A DNA stretch of 64,000 nt, from positions 3,343,501 to 3,407,500 of the forward strand of contig NZ_CP013118.1 of NCBI RefSeq assembly GCF_001443605.1, written 5' to 3'. Origin of the DNA: Salinivirga cyanobacteriivorans (lineage in GTDB: Bacteria; Bacteroidota; Bacteroidia; Bacteroidales; Salinivirgaceae). The notes under the pieces are model-generated. The model was not told where the DNA came from. It ran no database searches and saw nothing but the letters and a program-made list of their open reading frames with translations. A program made the translations under genes and the position numbers. Positions 28,603-37,548 of the stretch are shown here, piece after piece; the first letter of the stretch is position 1; each line of letters starts with the position of its first letter.

Positions 28603-30368
28603 TTATGAAGGTGCATATCCTGTTTATTTTCATCCACCTTTTTCCCGGGAGATTCAAGTTTTCCATCACAGCTGAACGATTTTCCCTGGCATTGTTTTTA
28701 TTGGTCAATGGAGTTTTAATTGTGCTTAACCTTATTGACACTGAATATTTCGATTTTACGCATAAGCGTTCCACCATAGATCTGTTTTCTCTTGCCATGG
28801 TAGGCAACGATATAAAACATTTGATACCTATGTTTTTAGGTGACTATTGGTACCTGGGTTGTGTTTGGTTGGGCCTTATGCTAATTATTACTGCTCTCTA
28901 CCCCAGTGAAAAACGAATTTTTGTGCCGGTATTTACACATAAAAACGATCGTGTGTTTGATTCTTTGCTTACTGTAACCATCTTATTGCTTGTTTTTGCA
29001 GGAGCGAGAGGTAAAATTGGCGAAAAACTGAAGGTGCAAGATGCTGTGCAATACGTTTCAAAGGTTGAAAATATTCCGGCTGTATTGAATACGCCATTTA
29101 GCATGATGGAAAGTATAAACAAACAAGCGCTGCCTCAAATTGAGTATGATAAACTTTTAGCATTCAATGAACCTCACAGCACTCCCTATCATTCAAACCA
29201 GCTATACCGGCAATCAATGAAAAATGTGGTTGTGATTATTTTGGAGAGTTTTTCTGCTGAATACAGTAAGTATTTATCAGGATTTAAAAAGGGCTATACG
29301 CCATTTTTGGATAGTCTGATGCAGGAAGGATTACATTTTACAAATGCATTTGCCAACGGAAAGAAATCCATCGAAGCTGTTCCCTCCGTCTTTTGTGGTG
29401 TGCCGGCATTAATGACCAACCCGGTAATTACTTCAGATTATGCTGGAAACCATTTCGCATCGCTTCCGGGAATTTTACGCAAATTTGGCTATACGACCGC
29501 TTTTTATCATGGTGCTGCGAATGGATCAATGGGCTTTGAGAATTTTTGTTTGCATATTGGTTTCGATAAATATAAAGGGATGAACGAATATCCAGATAAA
29601 AGTGATTTTGATGGCCATTGGGGTATTTCAGATGAGCCGTTCTTGCAGTTTTTTGCCCGGGATTTGGATACCCTGCAACAACCCTTTATGTCTGGTGTAT
29701 TTACCTTGTCGTCGCACCATCCTTATAAAATTCCGGAGAAATATATCGATACATTTCCTGAGGGGCCTATTCCCATGTTGCGCACCATAGCCTATGCTGA
29801 TTATGCATTGCGCCGGTTTTTCCAAAAAGCGCAAAAGTATGACTGGTACGATAATACTTTATTTGTTATAACGGCCGATCATACAGGCAAGCCCTATACA
29901 GAAGCGTTTAGCAATTCTCTCCAAAACTACAGGGTTCCATTGCTTTTTTATACGCCCGGAATAACTAATCTTAAAGGTTGCGATAATCGCATAACTCAGC
30001 AAATTGATATATTGCCCTCGGTGCTTGATTTTTTGGGTATTGAGGAACGTTTATATCCATTGGGCAATAGTGTGTTTGGTGGGGGAGAAAGCTTTGCTAT
30101 AAATTATTTAAACGGAATATATCAATTCGTGAACAAAGAGTATATCATTCAATATGATGGAGAAAAGCCTGTTGGTTTATATAATTGGACAGGTGATAAC
30201 TCGCTGAATAATAATTTAGTAGGAGATCTACCGGAGAAAGCCGGCCTGCTCACCGATAACACTGTCCATCATATTGCAGATTATATATACCGCATGTCTG
30301 CAGACGATTGGTTTATAAAAACTGATAATACTTCTACTGAATTTTACACTTTCAATGAAAATTACTAA
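28566..30368 (+). CDS. LTA synthase / alkaline-phosphatase-superfamily membrane sulfatase (main frame)
   Basis: 600 residues from the GTG at 28566 (the first ATG in frame is at 28605), but the true N-terminus probably lies in the frame starting at 28378. Four membrane helices are followed by an extracytoplasmic sulfatase-like domain: IILESFSAEY (nucleophile-type segment; usual ES(F/L)), GKKSIEAVPSVFCG with a catalytic Ser in place of the usual Thr context, SSHHPYKIP, and the metal site VITADHTG. Relatives transfer phosphoglycerol or phosphoethanolamine groups to surface glycans or lipids. Its substrate in a Gram-negative bacterium is unclear. If the frameshift is real the product loses the first helix. 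Confidence 0.8.
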   Translation: MLIGGTHYDFTVIMKVHILFIFIHLFPGRFKFSITAERFSLALFLLVNGVLIVLNLIDTEYFDFTHKRSTIDLFSLAMVGNDIKHLIPMFLGDYWYLGCVWLGLMLIITALYPSEKRIFVPVFTHKNDRVFDSLLTVTILLLVFAGARGKIGEKLKVQDAVQYVSKVENIPAVLNTPFSMMESINKQALPQIEYDKLLAFNEPHSTPYHSNQLYRQSMKNVVVIILESFSAEYSKYLSGFKKGYTPFLDSLMQEGLHFTNAFANGKKSIEAVPSVFCGVPALMTNPVITSDYAGNHFASLPGILRKFGYTTAFYHGAANGSMGFENFCLHIGFDKYKGMNEYPDKSDFDGHWGISDEPFLQFFARDLDTLQQPFMSGVFTLSSHHPYKIPEKYIDTFPEGPIPMLRTIAYADYALRRFFQKAQKYDWYDNTLFVITADHTGKPYTEAFSNSLQNYRVPLLFYTPGITNLKGCDNRITQQIDILPSVLDFLGIEERLYPLGNSVFGGGESFAINYLNGIYQFVNKEYIIQYDGEKPVGLYNWTGDNSLNNNLVGDLPEKAGLLTDNTVHHIADYIYRMSADDWFIKTDNTSTEFYTFNENY

Positions 30369-30373
30369 CTTTG
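30366..30373 (+). promoter_or_regulatory. Promoter -7 box of tRNA-Arg
   Basis: TAACTTTG matches TAnnTTTG and ends 11 bases before the mature tRNA start; the -33 region (TTTTA near 30342) is weak. It overlaps the stop codon of the LTA-synthase-family gene. Confidence 0.5.
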
Positions 30374-30384
30374 CAGCCCTGAAT

Positions 30385-30458
30385 GGCTCCGTAGTTCAGC
30401 TGAATAGAACGTCAGATTCCGGTTCTGAAGGTCGTGGGTTTGAATCCCGCCGGAGTCA
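30385..30458 (+). tRNA. tRNA-Arg (anticodon CCG)
   Basis: A 74-nt cloverleaf folds by eye. The acceptor GGCTCCG pairs with CGGAGTC (one G-U), the anticodon stem TCAGA/TCTGA encloses the loop TTCCGGT with anticodon CCG, and the T arm is GTGGG-TTTGAAT-CCCGC. The discriminator is A and CCA is not encoded. A terminator hairpin follows. The 3' part of this gene is repeated downstream. Confidence 0.95.
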
Positions 30459-30950
30459 CAAAACAGTAATGAGTTTAGAGAGTGGGTATTGAGTAAAGAT
30501 TCAATGCCCACTTTTTTGTTTTTAATGAGGCGGGATCACGAGCTGCTGGGCGATTGGGTTTTGAGGGAGTGAGCTAATCCCGCCGGAGTCACAAAAGCCT
30601 TTCTTTTTTTGTGCATATTAACGTGAAAGTCAGTTTATTAGGCGTGATCACGAGCAGGCAGAAGGGTTGGCGAAACGGAACCGGCCATTTCGATTCCCGC
30701 CGGCTATCCCACCAGCAACTCAATGGCCTTTGGTCCTTCATCATTCTTGTTTTGTGGTATTGCGGTAATTCTCTGAGTAGTTTTTCGGGGATGGATTGTG
30801 CGAAGAAGAGAACGGTTGCTACGATGCTCTCAACCGCCCGTTAACTCAGACCCATCCCGCCGGAGTCACAGGACAGTATAGAGTTAGAAGAGTGGGTGTT
30901 GAGTAAAATCAGTACTCGCTTTTTTTATTTTAGGAGGCGTGATCACGATC
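30443..30950 (+). repeat. Decayed repeats of the tRNA-Arg 3' end and its flank
   Basis: The tRNA 3' end ATCCCGCCGGAGTCACA recurs at 30577-30593 and 30854-30870. Each copy is followed at some distance by a related block: a terminator-like GTGGGTRTTGAG hairpin (30481 and 30891) and AGGCGKGATCACGA (about 30528, 30640 and 30934). A fourth, divergent tRNA-like tail with CCA-like end (GATTCCCGCCGG, 30692 on) lies between. The copies have no intact tRNA body. They could be att-site scars of tRNA-targeting integrases or decayed tandem tRNA genes. No ORF in this 790-base gap is convincing. Confidence 0.75.
30481..30517 (+). terminator. Rho-independent terminator after tRNA-Arg
   Basis: AGTGGGTATTGA (30481-30492) pairs with TCAATGCCCACT (30501-30512), followed by six T's. 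Confidence 0.85.
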
Positions 30951-31040
30951 GGCTCCCTTAATTCATAGCTTTATCCATCAAATATAATTGTCAAGGTTAC
31001 TAAAAACCAGCTTTTATTTCGCGAATTTTCGTTAAATGTG

Positions 31041-31048
31041 TAATTTTG
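31041..31048 (+). promoter_or_regulatory. Possible -7 promoter box of nadB
   Basis: TAATTTTG fits TAnnTTTG, ~115 bases before the nadB ATG; no good TTTG -33 was seen. Confidence 0.35.
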
Positions 31049-31162
31049 TTCGTTGAGCAAAAGCGCATAAACAGTTTAGTCAACTAACTGATAAATCGGA
31101 CCAGGGCAATGAAAATGTTTGCCCACTATTAGAGGTTGGCCAGCTGATAAATACAGATAATA

Positions 31163-32710
31163 ATGAGAGTAAAAACGGATTTTTTAGTTATTGGTAGTGG
31201 CCTGGCTGGTTTGACCATGGCAATAAAAGCCTCGAAATTTGGAGAGGTTATACTTTTATCAAAGGGCACGCTTGATGATAATAACACAGTTTATGCGCAG
31301 GGTGGTATTGCAGCTGTTACCTCACCTGACGATAGTTTTGAGCAACATGTCAAAGATACCATGATTGCCGGTGCCGGCATGTCTGATGAGGATGTTGTGC
31401 GGAAAGTTGTGACCGCAGCACCACCATACATCAATGAGCTGGTTGAAATGGGTACTCATTTCGATAAGCTCAAAACGGGCGATTATGAACTGGCAAAAGA
31501 GGGCGGACACTCCAAAAACCGTATTTTACATCATAAAGACAATACTGGATACGAAATTCATCGTGCATTGGTGGAAGAGGTTAAGCAAAACCCTGCCATT
31601 ACCCTTTATGAAGAGTATTTTGCTATCGACCTCATTACGCAACATCATATGGGGCAACTGGTAAAAAGACACCATGCAGATACGGAATGCTATGGAGCAT
31701 ACGTACTGGATATAAAACAGGGGAACGTGAAAACAATTTTGGCCAAAACTACTATGTTGGCCAGTGGTGGTGCAGGTAATTTATACATGAACACTACTAA
31801 TCCGCTTTCTGCAACGGGCGATGGCATTGCCATGACTTATCGCGCCAAAGGTATTGTCGATAATATGGAATTTGTTCAGTTTCACCCCACATCATTATAC
31901 AACCCCGGCGAAAGACCTGCTTTTTTGATCTCTGAAGCTGTGCGGGGCTTCGGCGGTATTTTACGTACGCTCGATGGCAAAGAGTTTATGCACAAATACG
32001 ATGAACGTGGTTGTTTGGCGCCACGAGATATTGTAGCGCGAGCCATCGACAATGAAATAAAAACCAGTGGTGATGATCATGTTTGGCTCGATTGCTCGCA
32101 TCTCGATTCGAAAAGTCTGGTGGAGCATTTTCCAAATATTCATAAAAAGTGCTTAAGCCTCAATATCGATATCACCAAAGATCCAATTCCGGTGACACCT
32201 GCAGCACATTATATTTGCGGTGGGGTGAAGGTTGATTTAAATGGAAGAACGTCGATAAAGAATCTTTATGCTGCGGGCGAAACATCTAATACCGGGCTGC
32301 ATGGCGCTAATCGACTGGCATCAAACAGCTTGCTTGAGGGTCTGGTGTATGCCCACTGGGCTGTTGATCATGCTGCCAAAAATATAGGTAATATAGAATT
32401 TAAGGAGGGAATTCCTGACTGGAACGATGAGGGAACTTCGCATCCTGAAGAAATGGTACTCATTACTCAAAGTTTAAAGGAGGTGCAGCAAATAATGAGT
32501 GTTTATGTGGGAATTGTGCGAAGTGAAGTAAGATTGCAGCGTGCCTATGATCGTTTGTGGACCATTTACAACGAAACTGAGTCGCTCTATAAACAAACCA
32601 CCATTTCGAAGCCTTTGTGCGAATTGCGGAATATTATTAATGTAGCATATTTGGTTATAAAGCATGCATATTCACGTAAGAAAAGCGTAGGTCTGCATTA
32701 TATCAACTAA
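31163..32710 (+). CDS. nadB: L-aspartate oxidase
   Basis: 515-residue cytoplasmic FAD enzyme that oxidises L-aspartate to iminoaspartate, the first step of de novo NAD synthesis. Seen: the FAD-binding FLVIGSGLAGLTMAIKA, the flavin loop NNTVYAQGGIAAV, EGGHSKNRILHHKD, FVQFHPTSLY, RGFGGILR, the active-site Arg region CLAPRDIVARAID, and PAAHYICGGVKVD with GLHGANRLASNSLLEGLV near the end. Length and motifs match NadB rather than the related succinate dehydrogenase flavoprotein. nadA and nadC are not adjacent. Confidence 0.95.
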   Translation: MRVKTDFLVIGSGLAGLTMAIKASKFGEVILLSKGTLDDNNTVYAQGGIAAVTSPDDSFEQHVKDTMIAGAGMSDEDVVRKVVTAAPPYINELVEMGTHFDKLKTGDYELAKEGGHSKNRILHHKDNTGYEIHRALVEEVKQNPAITLYEEYFAIDLITQHHMGQLVKRHHADTECYGAYVLDIKQGNVKTILAKTTMLASGGAGNLYMNTTNPLSATGDGIAMTYRAKGIVDNMEFVQFHPTSLYNPGERPAFLISEAVRGFGGILRTLDGKEFMHKYDERGCLAPRDIVARAIDNEIKTSGDDHVWLDCSHLDSKSLVEHFPNIHKKCLSLNIDITKDPIPVTPAAHYICGGVKVDLNGRTSIKNLYAAGETSNTGLHGANRLASNSLLEGLVYAHWAVDHAAKNIGNIEFKEGIPDWNDEGTSHPEEMVLITQSLKEVQQIMSVYVGIVRSEVRLQRAYDRLWTIYNETESLYKQTTISKPLCELRNIINVAYLVIKHAYSRKKSVGLHYIN

Positions 32711-32754
32711 TTTTCAAGGTTATTTGCTTTTGCGATTAGCCGGCAAATTGACTT

Positions 32755-33810
32755 CTAATCTTTATTCTTCTCATTTTCGGCCTTAATATGCGCTTCAATT
32801 TTTGTCTTTAAGCTTTCGATGCGTGCTAGGGCAGCCTTGATAACTTCTTTTTGTTTTTCGTCTTTTTCTGCCTTAAGACTAGCCTGCAACTCCTCTTTTC
32901 TTGCATCAAGTTTTTTGAGGTTGTTTTTCTTTTTTTCTATTTCGCCAGCCTCAATAGCTTCATCAAAAATAAGCTCCTCGGGTGTTTTTTCTTTAGTTTC
33001 AGGTGGTTTGTCAATGATGGTTTTGGGTATAAATATGTTATCGTCTGTCCGTCTTTGGTTCATGAAAGTTGGTGATACAATTTCAATTTTTTTCTGATGC
33101 AATACATCCATTACTTTTGCATTGAGTAGTGATGAGGTACTGAAGAATAAAGTGCTGTCGGTTAGGAATCCATGGATTTTATACACTACAGAAAAGTCGC
33201 CCAACTCTAAAATATAAACATACGGGTCTTTTAATTTTGCTTCAAGAGCAGCCTCTTTAAGTGCCGCTTCAATTTTTTGGCGAGGCACATCATAACCTAG
33301 TGATACTGTGGTGGAAATAACCGTGTTGGTTTTTCGCGTTAATTTTACCGGGTTCGATGCAATGTGTAAATTTGGAATGGTTACAAAGTTACTGTCCTCC
33401 AGTTGTATTTCGGTATGAAAGGCACTTCTTCTAACAACACGACCCTGCAAATCTCCTATTTTTATGAGGTCTCCATTGCTAAAGCGTTTCATCGAGTTGT
33501 TCATAATGCCTGCAATAAGATTTCCCAAAACAGTAGTAGAACTTAAGGCAATACCTGCACTAACAATAATACCAAGAAAACTGAGTATTTGTCCTTTTGC
33601 TTCCTGGGTGATTGGTAATGTGAGTATTATAGCAAGTATGCCTGCCAAAACAATGAATGCTGCAATGGAGTTCTTTATTACCTGGAAAGTATTTGTTGGT
33701 CTTTTTAAGCGGTTAAATAACCAGCTGTTTAAGATTAAAATAAGAATTAATATAAGCAGTATTATTCCTGGTAATGCCAGGGAAATTATTTGATCGATAA
33801 GTTTTTCCAT
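32755..33810 (-). CDS. Small-conductance mechanosensitive channel, MscS family
   Basis: 351 residues. Three N-terminal helices (about 12-30, 45-65 and 75-105) include the pore-lining helix with Gly/Ala pattern (FLGIIVSAGIALSSTTVLGNLIAGI), followed by the MscS beta domain with GDLIKIGDLQGRVV and VTIPNLHIASNPV. The last ~75 residues are a highly charged Lys/Glu coiled-coil tail not found in the minimal channel. It releases solutes on hypo-osmotic shock through the inner membrane. Standalone gene; 96 bases separate it from the CDF gene upstream. Confidence 0.9.
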   Translation of the reverse strand: MEKLIDQIISLALPGIILLILILILILNSWLFNRLKRPTNTFQVIKNSIAAFIVLAGILAIILTLPITQEAKGQILSFLGIIVSAGIALSSTTVLGNLIAGIMNNSMKRFSNGDLIKIGDLQGRVVRRSAFHTEIQLEDSNFVTIPNLHIASNPVKLTRKTNTVISTTVSLGYDVPRQKIEAALKEAALEAKLKDPYVYILELGDFSVVYKIHGFLTDSTLFFSTSSLLNAKVMDVLHQKKIEIVSPTFMNQRRTDDNIFIPKTIIDKPPETKEKTPEELIFDEAIEAGEIEKKKNNLKKLDARKEELQASLKAEKDEKQKEVIKAALARIESLKTKIEAHIKAENEKNKD

Positions 33811-33906
33811 ACTTTACTTTTTTACGAAAAGTTGCTACTACAAAATTTATTATTTAGCAATGGCGTCTATCTACATTTAAAGACTGATTGGGTTAATCAT
33901 TATAAT

Positions 33907-34917
33907 TTAAACCTTTTCCTCAGGTTTTTCATTTATAAACTTTTTCAGATCAAAATCAGCTTCTTCAATAAATTTTTCTTGCCTGGCCGGGCAGTTCTCT
34001 TGTTTGCAATTTTTACAATATAGTTTAAAACATTCATCTATATGCAGATTAAAAATAATTTCTTCTGAAAAGCTATCTACAACCAGTTTTTTTAATTTTT
34101 CTCCTTCTTCATGGGCCTGCGCAAGATTCAGAAAATAGGGTAGAACGAGGTCGCAATTTATATGATAAGCATTTCCGTATTTTACCAGTTTAAAATTATG
34201 AATATCAATCCAGGTATCGCTTTTATGCTCTTTTATTACATTCCTGAATTGTTTAATCAGTTCAAAGTCGGCTTCATCCATTAGGTGCGATGTGGTCTCT
34301 TTCAAGATTCTGATTCCGGTTATTATGATAATGGTACCAAAGATGAGGGCAATTAAACTGTCTAGCCACACTTCACCTGTGAAATATAAGATGAGCAGAC
34401 CTGCAACGAGTCCAATGGAAGAGTATGTATCGGATTGCAGGTGTTTACCTCCGGATATTAATGCAATTGATTTATGTTTTTTTCCTGTGCGTATGCTGTA
34501 CCAACCCAGTAAGTAATTAAATAATCCGGCTACAGCAACAATCACTATTCCAATGTCTAGTTGTAATATTTCGGCTGGCAGGAAAAGGCGTTTTACGGCT
34601 TCATAAATAATTATAATACCTGCAATGATTATCAGAAATCCTTCTACTGATGCCGATAAAAACTCAGCTTTTCCATGCCCGTACGGATGATTTTCATCCT
34701 GTGGTTTGGTTGCTACATAAATACTGTAAAGTGTAATAAATCCGGTTGCTACATTAACAGTGCTCTCCAGTGCATCAGTTAGTATTCCCACTGAGTTGGT
34801 CAGAAAATAGGCCACTAGCTTACCTGCAAAAATAATGAACAAAGATAGGGCAATGATCTTCTGAACTTTAAACTTTACCTGAGTCTTAGATTTGTGTGTT
34901 GGTGATTGTTTATTCAT
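33907..34917 (-). CDS. Cation diffusion facilitator (CDF) metal transporter
   Basis: 336 residues with six membrane helices and a cytoplasmic C-terminal domain. The metal-site acids are visible in TM2 (LTDALESTVN) and TM5 (HLQSDTYSS), and the Gly-rich hydrophilic segment HPYGHGKAEF between TM2 and TM3 is typical. The family exports divalent metals such as Zn2+, Fe2+ or Mn2+ in exchange for protons. The C-terminus carries a four-Cys cluster (CFKLYCKNCKQENCPAR) that may bind metal or a cluster. Its specificity is unresolved. Confidence 0.9.
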   Translation of the reverse strand: MNKQSPTHKSKTQVKFKVQKIIALSLFIIFAGKLVAYFLTNSVGILTDALESTVNVATGFITLYSIYVATKPQDENHPYGHGKAEFLSASVEGFLIIIAGIIIIYEAVKRLFLPAEILQLDIGIVIVAVAGLFNYLLGWYSIRTGKKHKSIALISGGKHLQSDTYSSIGLVAGLLILYFTGEVWLDSLIALIFGTIIIITGIRILKETTSHLMDEADFELIKQFRNVIKEHKSDTWIDIHNFKLVKYGNAYHINCDLVLPYFLNLAQAHEEGEKLKKLVVDSFSEEIIFNLHIDECFKLYCKNCKQENCPARQEKFIEEADFDLKKFINEKPEEKV

Positions 34918-34980
34918 GAATTATCCGGGTAAACAGACATGAAATTACAAAAAATATTAAAAACACCAATATAGTTCGTT

Positions 34981-35802
34981 TTAGTTGCCCTCAATAAAAT
35001 ACTCTCTCAATTGCGGACTTTGCGGGTTTTTGAATAATTGTTCCGGTGTTCCCCGTTCAATAATTTCTCCATAGTGCATAAAAACCACATTGTCGGCCAG
35101 TCGTTGGGCCTGTCGCAAAATGTGAGTTACCAAAATAATGGTGTAATGTTTTTTTAGTTCGCGGAACAGGTTTTCGATAATTTTGCTGGAAACCGGATCA
35201 AGTGCCGAGGTGGGCTCATCGGCCAAAATTATGCGTGGTTTTACGGCCAGGCCGCGCGCAAGGCAAAGACGCTGTTGCTGTCCGATTGAAAGGCTGTCGG
35301 CCGATTTATGTAAGCGGTCTTTTACTTCTTCCCAAAGTCCGACTTCCCGGAGTTTCTTCTCCACATTGTAGTCGATAAGTTCTTTGTTTCTAACTCCTTT
35401 GAGGTTGATACCATAAGCCACATTTTTATAAATGGAAACCGGCAATGGAAATGGTTTTTGAGAGAGGAGCCCCATTTTTTGCCTGATAAGCGGCACATTT
35501 TTTTGGGTGTTGAGAATATCGTCACCTTCTATAAAAATCTGTCCCGATACGTGCAGCTCTTTGTACAAATCAGTGAGTTTGTTTAGCGATTTTAGCAATG
35601 TGGTTTTGCCACAGCCAGACGGCCCCAGGAGCACGGTAACTTTGTTTTTGGGAATATTCAAATTTATGTTTTTCAGAATATGATGTTTTTCTGCATACAC
35701 GTTCAGGTTTTTAATTTCCAATATCGATGGTTGCTTTTTAACCTGAAGGGGCTGTAAATATTGAATTTGCGTATCCATTGGTTGTGTATTTTGTGTGTTC
35801 AT
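34981..35802 (-). CDS. pstB: Phosphate ABC transporter ATP-binding protein
   Basis: 273 residues. Walker A is GPSGCGKTTLLKSLNKL, the signature loop LSIGQQQRLCLARGLA, Walker B RIILADEPTSALDP and the H-loop LVTHILRQAQRLAD. The ~25-residue N-terminal extension before LEIKNLNVYAEKHH is common in PstB. It powers the PstCA permease. Last gene of porin-pstS-pstC-pstA-pstB, 7 bases after pstA. No phoU follows; a CDF gene lies downstream. Confidence 0.94.
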   Translation of the reverse strand: MNTQNTQPMDTQIQYLQPLQVKKQPSILEIKNLNVYAEKHHILKNINLNIPKNKVTVLLGPSGCGKTTLLKSLNKLTDLYKELHVSGQIFIEGDDILNTQKNVPLIRQKMGLLSQKPFPLPVSIYKNVAYGINLKGVRNKELIDYNVEKKLREVGLWEEVKDRLHKSADSLSIGQQQRLCLARGLAVKPRIILADEPTSALDPVSSKIIENLFRELKKHYTIILVTHILRQAQRLADNVVFMHYGEIIERGTPEQLFKNPQSPQLREYFIEGN

Positions 35803-35809
35803 GGTCTTT

Positions 35810-36664
35810 CTACTTGAGGTTCGATTTGGAATAATTTTTAGATAACATTCTTGCTGATAAGCTGATAATTAGAATGATGATTGTTAATATGGCTGCTGCT
35901 GCATAGGCCCGGTCGCGGACTTCCGGTATGGGCGATGTAAGCTGAAAAAAGATGGCCAACGGTAAGGTGGCTGCCGGCTCATCGAAATATTTCGGAATAA
36001 GGTCGGTGTATCCTGCAGTGAAGAGTACCGAGGCAGCATCGCCAATTCCACGTCCAAAAGCAAGCAAAACAGCTGTTATAAATCCCGAAAATCCTTGTCT
36101 GAACAGTATTTTAAATGCTGTTTCGGTTTTTGTAGAGCCCATAGCCAATGCCGCTTCGTGCAATCCTTTTGGGATGGTGCTTAACACCTCATCGAACGTA
36201 CGGATAATAATGGGTGTAATGAGCAGTGAAACCGTAATAATACCGGCCAGCAACGACGCATTCATGCCTAAATAAAGCATAAGCGCAAAACCAAAAGCCC
36301 CGTAAACAATTGATGGAATGCCCCACAGCGCATCGAGTAAGTAGCGTATGGTATTCTGTGTGCGTCTGTATCGAATCAAATGTACGTTGATAAACAGTGC
36401 GGCCGGCACGCCAATGACGATGGCAATAATGGTAGCGCCAAGTGCAATGTACAGCGATCCCACAATTGCGTTTAGCACGCCTCCTTCGCCACCGTAATAA
36501 TATCCGCCCGTAGGCGTTTTGGTAATCATATCGAACGAAAGCGAACTAAAGCCATTGATAAAAATAATGGCAATAATGTATCCGAGGATAGCAATTAGCG
36601 AGTAGGCTGCCAAACCTGTTAAAAGCCTGAAAATTCTTTCTTCTATTATTTTTCGTTTGTTCAT
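35810..36664 (-). CDS. pstA: Phosphate ABC transporter permease PstA
   Basis: 284 residues with six membrane helices and the ABC-permease EAA loop (HEAALAMGSTKTETAFKILFRQ). GGYYYGGEGGVLNAIVGSLY after the first helix is typical PstA. It overlaps pstC by 4 bases (36661-36664). With PstC it forms the inner-membrane phosphate channel. Confidence 0.93.
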   Translation of the reverse strand: MNKRKIIEERIFRLLTGLAAYSLIAILGYIIAIIFINGFSSLSFDMITKTPTGGYYYGGEGGVLNAIVGSLYIALGATIIAIVIGVPAALFINVHLIRYRRTQNTIRYLLDALWGIPSIVYGAFGFALMLYLGMNASLLAGIITVSLLITPIIIRTFDEVLSTIPKGLHEAALAMGSTKTETAFKILFRQGFSGFITAVLLAFGRGIGDAASVLFTAGYTDLIPKYFDEPAATLPLAIFFQLTSPIPEVRDRAYAAAAILTIIILIISLSARMLSKNYSKSNLK

Positions 36665-37548
36665 GCTTTTTGGGTTTTGTAAATAAAATATCTGAATATG
36701 AGGTTGATAGCCAAAATTACAACCAGTAAAATAAGTGCGGCAAACATCAATGCCGAGTCGTAGAGTGGTATCGACATCATTTCGCCGTAATTATTGGCAA
36801 TAAGCGCAGGAAGCGGATAGCCGGCTTTAAACGGGTTGCCGGTAATTTGCACCATGTTTCCTACTACCATCATTACGGCCAGTGTTTCGCCAAAAGCTTT
36901 GGCCAGACCCAGCCCGAACGATGAAATAATGCCCGCAAAGCTCTTACGTACAATTACATGTTTTACGGTTTCCCAGCGGGTGGCACCCAGCGAAAGCGCG
37001 GCTTCTTTCAATCCCGTAGGCACAGCATGAAACGATTCCAGCAGCATGTTCAGCATGTAGGGGATGCACATTACGGCCAGCACAATGCCTCCGGCAAGTA
37101 TAGAGTAGCCCGATGTTTTTACGCCAAACACAGGCGCAAGCACTTCGCCCACAAATGGTACAATAACCAAAATACCCCACATGCCATAAATAACCGATGG
37201 AATGCCGGCCAAAATATCAATTACCGGGTGCATAACCTGCACAAGCCGGCGTGTGGCAAATTGGGTAAGGTAAATGGCTGCAAACAAGCAAAGTGGTACT
37301 GCAAAGATAAAAGATAGTACCGTTACGTAAATTGAACTGAAAATAAACGGCCAAAACCCAAATTTCCCGTCGTTGGGCGACCAGTTCGAAGAACCGAGTA
37401 AAGTCGGCAGCGACTGTGCGTCGAAAATGGGAATCGACTTTGCATACAAGGCAACACCCATTACAAGAGGCAACAACAGGATGATGGCCAACGTGGCCAC
37501 CATCCAGCTATTGTTTACACGATCGGTTATGCGTCTTTTAAAATGCAT
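36661..37548 (-). CDS. pstC: Phosphate ABC transporter permease PstC
   Basis: 295 residues with six membrane helices and the EAA loop (KEAALSLGATRWETVKHVIVRK). IPSVIYGMWGILVIVPF and AFGETLAVMMVVGN are PstC hallmarks. Its ATG shares the last base of the pstS stop (37548), so translation is coupled. Fits a canonical SCAB order. Confidence 0.93.
   Translation of the reverse strand: MHFKRRITDRVNNSWMVATLAIILLLPLVMGVALYAKSIPIFDAQSLPTLLGSSNWSPNDGKFGFWPFIFSSIYVTVLSFIFAVPLCLFAAIYLTQFATRRLVQVMHPVIDILAGIPSVIYGMWGILVIVPFVGEVLAPVFGVKTSGYSILAGGIVLAVMCIPYMLNMLLESFHAVPTGLKEAALSLGATRWETVKHVIVRKSFAGIISSFGLGLAKAFGETLAVMMVVGNMVQITGNPFKAGYPLPALIANNYGEMMSIPLYDSALMFAALILLVVILAINLIFRYFIYKTQKA

Noticed and set aside
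30611-30844. 77-codon ORF in the tRNA repeat region
   Set aside because: It runs across tRNA-like repeats with random composition and no start context; not a gene.
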